From Muribaculaceae bacterium (GTDB lineage Bacteria > Bacteroidota > Bacteroidia > Bacteroidales > Muribaculaceae), in contig VSPN01000068.1 in NCBI GenBank assembly GCA_009775355.1, positions 1-7,750 of the forward strand: a stretch of 7,750 bases of DNA, in the 5' to 3' direction. Positions within the stretch are counted from its first letter, which is position 1. Each line of letters opens with the position of its first letter. The notes below the pieces were generated by a model that was not told the origin of the DNA, ran no database searches, and saw only the letters and a program-made list of their open reading frames with translations. The position numbers and the translations under genes were made by a program. Below are positions 1 through 5,587 of this stretch, piece by piece.

Positions 1-4
1 AAAA

Positions 5-47
5 GTAAGCCCAACTTCTGCCGTTCAGGAAGTTGGACTCGCCTTTT
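5..47 (+). terminator. Intrinsic terminator of a gene upstream of the window
   Basis: CCAACTTC (11-18) pairs perfectly with GAAGTTGG (29-36). AGT just outside the left arm can pair with ACT at 37-39. A run of five T follows at 43-47. This is the shape of a rho-independent terminator, presumably ending a gene to the left of the window. No coding sequence is seen in bases 1-136 apart from this hairpin. Confidence 0.7.
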
Positions 48-136
48 TATGGTTTAGCGGACAGTAATAATTCTAAAAAGTAAACACACTCTTATATAAA
101 TTTCATGCGCTGGCCCTGACGACCTTGAAGTATTCC

Positions 137-167
137 TTTGAAATCTCGCTAATTATTTGTATCTTTA
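137..167 (+). promoter_or_regulatory. Bacteroidetes-type promoter for the PH-like membrane protein
   Basis: TTTG at 137-140 is followed after 19 nt by TATCTTTA at 160-167. This fits the Bacteroidetes primary sigma factor consensus (TTTG near -33, TAnnTTTG near -7) with one mismatch in the -7 box. Transcription would begin near 173-176, giving a leader of roughly 12-15 nt before the ATG at 188. The position supports that ATG as the start. Confidence 0.6.
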
Positions 168-187
168 CGCTATAAATCTCATTCATT

Positions 188-664
188 ATGAAATCAAAAA
201 TTTCTTATAGCCGTTTTGCGACAATATTAACAGCAATCATATTAGGACTATTGTTCATTGGCTGCATTGCTACGATACATGAAAAACCTGATTTTTTCAT
301 ACTATTGGCAATATACCTCATATTGTTAGTTTCATCATTATTCTATGGAGCGTCATACATAAAGGCTGATAACAACAATATTATTATGGGAAGTATTCTT
401 AAATGCAGTAAAATTCCGATGCAAAATTTAGAAAGTATTGAACTGTTTCAACCTACGATGGGTGCAATAAGAATTTTTGCTTCCGGTGGTTTTATGGGGT
501 ATTGGGGTATCTTCCGTGAGGGAGACATCGGCAGATACTATGCTTTTTATGGCAAAGCCTCGGATTGTTTTCTCGTTCGCATGAAGAATGGTGACAAATA
601 TGTTCTTGGCTGCGATAATCCAGATAAAATGGTAGATTATATCAATTCTCACATAGTGAAATAA
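188..664 (+). CDS. Small membrane protein with bacterial PH-like domain
   Basis: A 158-residue protein with two hydrophobic segments near the N-terminus (about residues 9-29 and 36-54), followed by about 100 soluble residues. The soluble part begins with a strand (SYIKADNNNIIMGSI), continues with IPMQNLESIEL, then a glycine- and aromatic-rich stretch at 92-121 that includes RIFASGGFMGYWGIF, and ends with MKNGDKYVLGCDNPDKMVDYI. That pattern (paired I-x-x-I strands, a glycine/aromatic loop, a closing strand and a terminal helix after 'NP/DP') resembles the bacterial pleckstrin-homology-like domains found on small membrane proteins. The family match is my recognition of the pattern, not a search result. 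The gene has its own promoter and a strong terminator, so it is probably transcribed alone. Function is unknown; a domain of this sort may mediate a regulatory or protein-binding role at the inner face of the membrane. Confidence 0.72.
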   Translation: MKSKISYSRFATILTAIILGLLFIGCIATIHEKPDFFILLAIYLILLVSSLFYGASYIKADNNNIIMGSILKCSKIPMQNLESIELFQPTMGAIRIFASGGFMGYWGIFREGDIGRYYAFYGKASDCFLVRMKNGDKYVLGCDNPDKMVDYINSHIVK

Positions 665-687
665 GCGTCTTTTTGCGTTCATCATAG

Positions 688-738
688 AGTCCATAACTTC
701 GCTGAAAAAAATCAGCAAGTTATGGACTTTCTTAATTT
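688..738 (+). terminator. Strong hairpin terminator after the PH-like gene
   Basis: The left arm 688-699 (AGTCCATAACTT) is the exact complement of 717-728. Inside it GCTGA (701-705) pairs with TCAGC (712-716), with a single unpaired C at 700 and an A-rich loop at 706-711. The 17-pair stem is followed by TTCTTAATTT. It begins 23 nt after the stop codon of the upstream gene, as expected for its terminator. Confidence 0.75.
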
Positions 739-1217
739 ACAACTCAACTTTAACTCCGTTGAGACGCTGCCGGGCTATGAAGCCCGCGCCGCGTTTACCG
801 TCAACTCGGCTTCCATGTTCAAGGAAGACGTGGATATTGTGTCGACCATCGTAGATCGAACTCCGTTCACAGGTAATAGACCTTGAAGCATCGTTAGCCG
901 AAGAATGGCTCTCACCCGAATTGTTGTCAGCACTTCGCTCCGAAAATCTCCGCTCAGATCTGACACCGAAGCGGAGTGAGATTGTCTGGCAGACGCAAGC
1001 CCAGATTGTGGGCTACCTGAAAGGCGGGTCGTTCAACTCGCGTAGGCTCGCCGATATAGTGAACTACATCCGGCTAAACGAGTGCGACTTTGTGGAGTGG
1101 CACCAGTCCTACACCGCGAAGCTGTTTGCACCGCCCATCTTCCGTAACGATAAAGGCCTCCGACTACTTCTTCTGAATAGACAATATTCTATGCCTCTTT
1201 ACGTTATATTACTATAA
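722..1217 (+). pseudogene. Frameshifted remnant of an unrecognised gene
   Basis: Two overlapping open frames look like pieces of one GC-richer gene. The first runs from the ATG at 722 to a TGA at 884-886 (54 codons). From about codon 12 it has a natural protein composition, with VETLPGYEARAAF and FKEDVDIVSTIVDRTPFTG. The second frame is open from 855 to the stop at 1215-1217 and contains VIDLEASLAEEWLSPELL, QTQAQIVGYLKGGSFNSRR and DFVEWHQSYTAKLF. Joining them near 870-876 gives one plausible protein of about 140 residues, which implies a single frameshift. Beyond about 1165 the composition becomes AT-rich and the last ~17 codons look like read-through into unrelated sequence. The ATG at 722 lies inside the right arm of the preceding terminator hairpin, so it is probably not a natural start and the 5' end is missing. 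I do not recognise the family. It could be debris of a mobile or plasmid gene, given the neighbourhood. Confidence 0.5.
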
Positions 1218-1243
1218 CTTCAATTGCTATAACACTGTTCTAT

Positions 1244-1741
1244 ATGAAATATATCCAACTTATAATTTTGGCAATTGTCGGCTTGCTATTCTCATGCAAT
1301 AAGGAGTCGGAGCCGCCATTGTATTTAGTAATTCCAATTGTAAATGAACTTGAACCTCAATCAAAAATAATCAATTGGGGTGAGATGACTGCAGAAGAGA
1401 AACGACAATATCCACTAAGGGGTTTCGTGATTAATTCTTACGAAGATTTCCCCAACGAGGAAAATCTCGAAATGAAGGATTTGCAACTGTTGGATATTGA
1501 CTTCAGTAAATACACATTGCTCGTTCAATATAAACGCATTCCAGGTATCATTAAAAGCCACCATTATTGTTGGATGTTTGATAACGGCATGGAAAGGTAT
1601 GAATTTCAGGCATCTTTCAATATAGTTCGATTCGATGCTGATAATGATCCCAACGAAGATTTGTTCACTTATTACAGGGCGGCAATTATAGTCAATAAAA
1701 TCATGCCCGATAAAGAAGTAGTTTTTACGACGAGTTATTAA
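1244..1741 (+). CDS. Small secreted lipoprotein, function unknown
   Basis: A 165-residue protein. It opens with a lipoprotein signal peptide: MKYIQ, a hydrophobic core, then the lipobox LFSC with the lipidated cysteine at residue 18. The following residues NKESE carry charge close to the cysteine, which is compatible with the Bacteroidetes lipoprotein export signal that sends lipoproteins to the cell surface, although the match is loose. The mature part is acidic, contains no enzyme motif I recognise, and has a mid-region with VINSYEDFPNEENL and DIDFSKYTLLVQYK. The 'IDFSKYTLL' stretch is of a kind common in small Bacteroidetes lipoproteins. The start is set by the signal peptide. It is convergent with the retropepsin-like gene, with a long hairpin between them. 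No clear TAnnTTTG box was found upstream in 1165-1243. Confidence 0.75.
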   Translation: MKYIQLIILAIVGLLFSCNKESEPPLYLVIPIVNELEPQSKIINWGEMTAEEKRQYPLRGFVINSYEDFPNEENLEMKDLQLLDIDFSKYTLLVQYKRIPGIIKSHHYCWMFDNGMERYEFQASFNIVRFDADNDPNEDLFTYYRAAIIVNKIMPDKEVVFTTSY

Positions 1742-1751
1742 GCCATGTCTT

Positions 1752-1808
1752 TTCCGCATAGTGGGCTTTACCGTACTTTCGCAGTGCGTTAAAGCCCACT
1801 ATGCGGAA
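1752..1808. terminator. Long hairpin between convergent genes, likely bidirectional terminator
   Basis: Bases 1752-1770 are the exact reverse complement of 1790-1808 (19 pairs, with TAGTGGGCTTTA at the core). After one C/T mismatch the stem continues as CGTACT (1772-1777) against AGTGCG (1783-1788) with one G-U pair, closing on the loop TTCGC. The total is about 25 pairs. It sits between the convergent lipoprotein and retropepsin-like genes. There is only a modest T-rich run on either side, so termination is likely but another role is possible. Confidence 0.6.
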
Positions 1809-1848
1809 CATTTCAATCATTTTCCAAGTGCCGCAACGCTGGCACGAA

Positions 1849-2586
1849 TTAGGCGATAAACAACTCCGTTATGTTTATCTGTTCCTCGCCGCCGACTCCC
1901 ATATTTGAGTAATAGCAGATTGCTTGTGGTTTTCCGGTTAAATCAATGCCTTTTCTTGCCGCATTTGTCAGTATTATAGTGCTGCCGCAACCTAAATCAA
2001 GACGGAAAGCGCCTTTTACACTTTGAATGGAGTCGATTTTCAGTTCACATTCAATATCAATTCTGTTGTCATTGAATTGTGCAGGGAGTTTTGTGTATCC
2101 ATCAAGCATACCGGAAGTGAGACTGTCAATTGATTGTAGGTATCCATCAGTATAATTCACCAACAACGGCTTGTTAAATACAGCGTTGTTGCCTATCATC
2201 CCGTCCGCATATCGTCCCAAAATCTCACATAAATTGATTATTGGTGTAATATGCTCTTTGTATACGACATCTCCCATTTGCAGAGGTATCGTGTCTATTA
2301 TGATGGGAACAGTCTTTACCCCGTCATTTCCTGCACCACCCATTTTGGCACGCGCTTTACGTAACGGCAACTTGCCGAATGAGGATAAATCCATGTAATC
2401 TTTATCCATATACAGTCTATCCGCCCCTGTATCGTATATCAGCGACACCGGAATTGCGTCGGCAATTACTCCTTGTATATATACATGTGAGTCAAGAATG
2501 AAAGGGATTGCTTTGTCGGGAATTTCGGCTGAAATATTCAGCACCGAAAAAACAATACTAAAAAGGAGTGCCAATCGGGTTTTCAT
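1849..2586 (-). CDS. Secreted retropepsin-like aspartic protease-type protein, apparently C-terminally truncated
   Basis: I place the start at the ATG at 2586. It opens a clean signal peptide (MKTRLALLFSIVFSVLNISA), and a promoter -7 box lies just upstream at 2620-2627, which excludes the longer frame reaching 2721. The protein has 245 residues. Residues 30-145 form a first pepsin-like lobe, with the catalytic-type motif YDTGA (51-55), a flap-like glycine stretch at 82-89 and DGMIG (128-132). A second lobe begins around 165 and carries DLGCG (197-201) where DTG or DSG would be expected. The reading frame ends soon after GVGGEEQINITELFIA. In related Bacteroidales proteins, as I know them, a further ~60-80 residues normally complete the second lobe, so this gene looks shortened at its 3' end. 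Likely periplasmic or exported; substrate unknown. Whether it is active is uncertain. Confidence 0.7.
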   Translation of the reverse strand: MKTRLALLFSIVFSVLNISAEIPDKAIPFILDSHVYIQGVIADAIPVSLIYDTGADRLYMDKDYMDLSSFGKLPLRKARAKMGGAGNDGVKTVPIIIDTIPLQMGDVVYKEHITPIINLCEILGRYADGMIGNNAVFNKPLLVNYTDGYLQSIDSLTSGMLDGYTKLPAQFNDNRIDIECELKIDSIQSVKGAFRLDLGCGSTIILTNAARKGIDLTGKPQAICYYSNMGVGGEEQINITELFIA

Positions 2587-2619
2587 ATGCGGGATTTTGA
2601 AGTTGTTGATATTCAAATG

Positions 2620-2649
2620 CAAATATACGAATAATATTGTGAATATCAG
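2620..2649 (-). promoter_or_regulatory. Promoter of the retropepsin-like gene (minus strand)
   Basis: Read on the minus strand, TATATTTG (2627-2620) matches TAnnTTTG exactly. A CTG lies 19 nt upstream (2649-2647), where TTG/TTTG is expected, so the -33 box is weak. Transcription would start near 2613, leaving a leader of about 27 nt before the ATG at 2586. This supports the shorter start. Confidence 0.6.
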
Positions 2650-2877
2650 CCTTGTTGTTGTGTCTTTTCTGACACCCGCCAATATCCATAACTTTGAACT
2701 GTTGAATATCTCAACACTCAACTCTAAACTATAAACCGCGCCATCGGCGCATTCATGTGTTCGTCCAATTGCGCATCCGCAATAATATCCGGTGTCAGAC
2801 GTATATAATTATAAATCGATATTGAAAATTGTAAATTGAAAATGATAGCGGGGCTGCCCCGTGAGCACACCTGACTG
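2650..2877. other. AT-rich intergenic region with a short GC palindrome
   Basis: No gene is supported here. The region contains a TTGA/CAAC-rich stretch at about 2698-2731 (ending in CAACTCTAAACTATAAAC), an A/T-rich near-repeat at 2821-2843 (ATTGAAAATTG followed by TAAATTGAAAAT), and a GC palindrome CGGGGCTGCCCCG at 2849-2861, 17 nt before the ATG of the Yip1-like gene. The A/T-rich stretch may include the promoter of the downstream gene, but no confident TAnnTTTG box with a spaced -33 element was found. Low-complexity spacers of this style are common between Bacteroidales transcription units. Confidence 0.4.
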
Positions 2878-3645
2878 ATGGATTATAACGATATTGACAA
2901 ACCTCTCTATTCGATCGAGGATGAAGAAAAGCCTCTGTATGAAATAGCGGATTCGCGCGATGATGATTCCGGTGTTGACGATCCCGATGATCTGAACGGG
3001 GATGAGGAAGACTGTGATGAAGACTATGATGAAGACCGCGGAGATGATGATGTGTCTGCGGGGCAGGATGCCTCCGGGGAGCGGAAGCAGCCTTCTTCTT
3101 TGTCGCTTCTGCTAAAGACAATGTTCACGCCGGTCGAGGGGTGGAAGGCTCTGAAACGGGCCAGAATCCCGACTGATCAGTTCGCGTCGCGTTGCTTTTA
3201 TCCGCTTATTGCCCTTGCTGCCGTGTCGGAGATCTCAAAGGTGTTTTATGAGGCCAATGTTTCGATTGCGGACTGGGCGGTCGATGGACTTGGCACATTC
3301 ATAACTTTCTTCTTCGGCTATTTCACCGTTATTCTCGCTGCCGGCATCATCTTGCCCTCGCGGGCACGCGATCTGGTGAAAAAGGATATCGGCCGGCAGT
3401 TCGTGATGCTCACCATGTCGACGTTGGCTGTTTTCTGGATTCTGATACAGGTCATGCCCATGTTCGAGCCTGTGCTTGTGTTTCTGCCGCTCTGGACCAT
3501 ATATCTGATCTATAAGGGTGTCAGGGTGCTCAGAGTGCCTTCGGAGGTTGAGAATTCCACCACCGGCCTGATGTGCATGCTGATTATCGGCGTCCCGATA
3601 TTCTGGAACTGGCTGATGGCCGAGGTTCTGCTCCCGGCCACCTGA
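2878..3645 (+). CDS. Yip1-like multi-pass membrane protein with acidic N-terminal tail
   Basis: A 255-residue protein in two parts. Residues 1-70 are hydrophilic and highly acidic. They begin with two copies of a short motif, KPLYSIED (8-15) and KPLYEIAD (18-25), and continue with an Asp/Glu-rich run from about 28 to 58. Residues 82-98 (MFTPVEGWKALKRARIP) introduce a membrane domain with about five hydrophobic segments at roughly 105-121, 138-160, 174-196, 198-214 and 230-250. The 'F-x-P-x-x-x-W' lead-in and the five-helix layout are characteristic of Yip1-family proteins. The assignment is by pattern only. Bacterial members have no settled function. It lies just upstream of cbiM in the same direction, but a terminator and about 140 nt separate them, so co-transcription is doubtful. 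The acidic tail presumably faces the cytoplasm and could bind cations or basic partners; that is inference. Confidence 0.75.
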   Translation: MDYNDIDKPLYSIEDEEKPLYEIADSRDDDSGVDDPDDLNGDEEDCDEDYDEDRGDDDVSAGQDASGERKQPSSLSLLLKTMFTPVEGWKALKRARIPTDQFASRCFYPLIALAAVSEISKVFYEANVSIADWAVDGLGTFITFFFGYFTVILAAGIILPSRARDLVKKDIGRQFVMLTMSTLAVFWILIQVMPMFEPVLVFLPLWTIYLIYKGVRVLRVPSEVENSTTGLMCMLIIGVPIFWNWLMAEVLLPAT

Positions 3646-3646
3646 C

Positions 3647-3720
3647 CGCGGCCTCCGTGCCGCGTGAAAACCATAACAGGAGAGATTTGTTAATAAGACA
3701 ACGAATCTCTCCTGTTTGTC
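3647..3720 (+). terminator. Tandem hairpins ending the Yip1-like gene
   Basis: Directly after the stop codon, CGCGGC (3647-3652) pairs with GCCGCG (3659-3664) around a 6-nt loop. A second, larger hairpin follows, with 3675-3687 (AACAGGAGAGATT) as the exact complement of 3704-3716, and then TTTGTCTGTC. The second hairpin has the form of a rho-independent terminator. It separates the Yip1-like gene from the cbi operon. Confidence 0.7.
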
Positions 3721-3728
3721 TGTCAATC

Positions 3729-3772
3729 CGTTTCATCCGGATGAGGATGGTTTTGTCCGGTCCGGTGAAACG
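3729..3772 (+). promoter_or_regulatory. Hairpin in the cbiM leader, possible regulatory element
   Basis: CGTTTCA (3729-3735) pairs with TGAAACG (3766-3772). After a bulged T, CCGG (3737-3740) pairs with CCGG (3762-3765), giving an 11-pair stem around a 21-nt loop. It ends 16 nt before the cbiM start. I see no cobalamin riboswitch features and there is little room for one, and I do not recognise a known metal-sensing riboswitch. It may be a simple stem or operator-like dyad affecting cbiM expression. Confidence 0.35.
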
Positions 3773-3788
3773 ATAAATACTATGGATT

Positions 3789-4757
3789 ATGCACATGGCT
3801 GACGCTTTGGTGTCGGCTCCGGTGGCTGTTTCCGCCGGTGTCGTCGCCGCCGCTCTGATAGTAGTGGCATCAAAAAAGGTAGCGCGCATAAAGCGTGATG
3901 ATATTCTTCCGCTTATGGGTGTGATGGGTGCGTTTGTATTCGCTGCCCAGATGATCAATTTCTCGATCCCGGGCACCGGTTCAAGCGGTCACATGATCGG
4001 AGGCGTGCTGCTCGCGGCTCTGCTCGGGCCATGGGCCGCTTTTATCACCATCGCTTCGGTGTTGATAATACAGTGCCTTATTTTTGCCGACGGAGGCCTG
4101 ATGGCTCTCGGGTGCAATCTTATCAACATGGGTGCCATGAGCTGTCTTGTGGCCTGGCCTCTTGTGTATCGTCCGATAGCGGGCAAGACTTTCCGTAAAG
4201 GCCGTGTGTTTCTTGCTTCTGTCGCAGCCTGTGTTGTCGATCTTGAACTCGGAGCGTTGCTTGTGACGGGTGAGACGGAACTGTCGGGCATAACTTCGCT
4301 GCCTCCGTCGGAGTTTCTGCTGTTCATGCTCCCGATCCATCTCGCCATAGGTCTGTGCGAGGGTGTGGCCACGGGTGCGGTGCTCTGTTTTGTCGGCAGC
4401 TACAAGCCCGATATGCTTTATGAGGCAGATCATGTTGCGGCATCTAGTAAGTCAGGCAAGATGACCGGCCGGACAAAGACCGTGATCGGAGTCTTTGCCG
4501 CTCTCGCGCTCGTGATGGCGGTATCGTTCACATGGATAGCGTCGTCAGACCCCGACGGACTCGAATGGTCGATCTCCCGACTGACAGGCTCTACGGAACT
4601 CGCGCCGGCCGTAACTCCGGCCACCGCCATCATGCCTGACTACGACTCGACTTTTGCCGGTGTTCTCGGCGGTCTGATAGTGGTGGCCCTCCTGTGGGGA
4701 TTCTGTTCTATTCTGTTTCGTAAGGCGCAGTCTCGCAAAAATGCTGAGAAACTCTGA
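3789..4757 (+). CDS. cbiM: Cobalt/nickel ECF transporter substrate-binding subunit CbiM with fused PDGLE domain
   Basis: A 322-residue integral membrane protein and the metal-specific S component of a group I ECF transporter for Co2+ or Ni2+. It starts MHMADALVSAP. In this family the N-terminal Met-His takes part directly in metal binding, which fixes the start at 3789. The CbiM core (about residues 1-220) contains FVFAAQMINFSIPG, then SGHMIGG, LLGPWAAF and ADGGLMALGCNLINMG, all hallmark stretches; the histidine in SGHMIGG is the second expected ligand. After a linker, residues about 230-315 form a second unit with two membrane helices flanking SSDPDGLEWS, the PDGLE motif of CbiN/NikN-type auxiliary subunits. 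The gene therefore encodes a natural M-N fusion, and no separate cbiN is needed. It is first in the order M-Q-O, with 41 nt to cbiQ. Cobalt versus nickel cannot be decided from the sequence; no cobalamin, urease or hydrogenase genes are in the window. Confidence 0.93.
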   Translation: MHMADALVSAPVAVSAGVVAAALIVVASKKVARIKRDDILPLMGVMGAFVFAAQMINFSIPGTGSSGHMIGGVLLAALLGPWAAFITIASVLIIQCLIFADGGLMALGCNLINMGAMSCLVAWPLVYRPIAGKTFRKGRVFLASVAACVVDLELGALLVTGETELSGITSLPPSEFLLFMLPIHLAIGLCEGVATGAVLCFVGSYKPDMLYEADHVAASSKSGKMTGRTKTVIGVFAALALVMAVSFTWIASSDPDGLEWSISRLTGSTELAPAVTPATAIMPDYDSTFAGVLGGLIVVALLWGFCSILFRKAQSRKNAEKL

Positions 4758-4798
4758 TTTGAGATTTTGTCATCGGTGAATCTGAACATCCGTTTGTC

Positions 4799-5587
4799 AT
4801 GTCGAAGCTTGAAAACACGCTCATATCGATCAACTCGCTTGCACGGCCGGCAACCGACAGGACTGATGCTGTCGCCATGCTGGCCGTGACGCTACTCTAC
4901 CTTGTGGCCGTTCTTAGCGTGCCGCTCTATGCGCCCCAGCGGATCATATGGCTGGCTGTTTATCCGGTGGTACAGTCGGAAGTGTCGGGCATTGGTTTTC
5001 TGCGGGTGTTTCTGCGTTCGCTGTGGGTGCTTCCGCTTATACTTCTGATCGGCGTTTTCAATCCGGTTCTCGACACGCAGACGGCTTTTATGGTCGGCGA
5101 CGTGGCGGTGAGCCGCGGATGGGTGAGCCTCATCTCGATAGTGTTGCGCGGCCTTCTCGCCATGCAGGCCGCATTGCTTCTCGCCATGTCGGCGGGATTC
5201 TACGACATGTGCGGTGCATTGCGTCGTTTCGGCTGTCCGCGCGTTCTGGTCACCCAGCTTCAGTTCACCTACCGTTACATGGCAGTCATCACAGAGGAGG
5301 CTCTTTGGATGGATCGTACCCGCAAGGCGCGTGGATTCGGACGCCGCAATTACCCTCTGCGCATGTGGGGGCGTATGGTCGGACAACTGCTTGTCAGGAG
5401 CTACGAAAGGGCTGCCCGTGTGCATCGCGCCATGCTTTCGCGAGGGTTCGACGGCTCAATGCCGCTGTCGCGCCGTAGCCGGATGACGTGCCGTTCATGG
5501 TGCATCATCGCAGCATGGGCGGCTGTGGTGCTTCTGCTCCGGTTTGCGGATATATCTTCATTGTTAATTAAACTCAAAGGCATATGA
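4799..5587 (+). CDS. cbiQ: ECF transporter transmembrane coupling subunit CbiQ
   Basis: A 262-residue T component that connects the metal-binding subunit to the ATPase. It has several hydrophobic segments (about 25-45, 46-60, 70-92, 108-134 and a last one at about 234-252) and a long polar, arginine-rich cytoplasmic part at 140-230. The two coupling-helix motifs expected of ECF T components are present: ARG in RKARGFG (177-179) and SRG in LSRGFDG (214-216). The second has Ser in place of the usual Ala. The sequence ALRRFGCPRVLVTQLQFTYRYMAVI (139-163) also matches the family's 'P...a..l.ft.RYi' region. The gene follows cbiM by 41 nt and its stop overlaps the cbiO start in ATGA, so the two are translationally coupled. 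The length is normal for CbiQ. Confidence 0.9.
   Translation: MSKLENTLISINSLARPATDRTDAVAMLAVTLLYLVAVLSVPLYAPQRIIWLAVYPVVQSEVSGIGFLRVFLRSLWVLPLILLIGVFNPVLDTQTAFMVGDVAVSRGWVSLISIVLRGLLAMQAALLLAMSAGFYDMCGALRRFGCPRVLVTQLQFTYRYMAVITEEALWMDRTRKARGFGRRNYPLRMWGRMVGQLLVRSYERAARVHRAMLSRGFDGSMPLSRRSRMTCRSWCIIAAWAAVVLLLRFADISSLLIKLKGI

Noticed and set aside
860..890. Programmed ribosomal frameshift in the 722-1217 remnant
   Set aside because: No slippery heptamer or obvious downstream pseudoknot at the join, and the 5' end is already broken, so ordinary decay is simpler.
2587..2721. Extended N-terminus of the retropepsin-like gene (start at 2721)
   Set aside because: The extension would precede a complete signal peptide, and an exact TAnnTTTG promoter box lies inside it, so translation starts at 2586.
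2795..3121. Minus-strand frame rich in His and Arg opposite the Yip1-like gene start
   Set aside because: It is the antisense of the Asp/Glu-rich tail (GAT/GAC read backwards gives ATC/GTC or His-rich frames). It has no promoter, and the plus-strand protein is clearly the real one.
3646..3788. Cobalamin riboswitch upstream of cbiM
   Set aside because: The interval is mostly occupied by a terminator and a simple stem, is too short for the roughly 200-nt element, and I see no B12-box-like sequence.
4892..5425. Long minus-strand frame inside cbiQ, and similar ones inside cbiM and cbiO
   Set aside because: These are shadows of GC-rich genes. The plus-strand products carry all the family motifs and the minus-strand frames have none.
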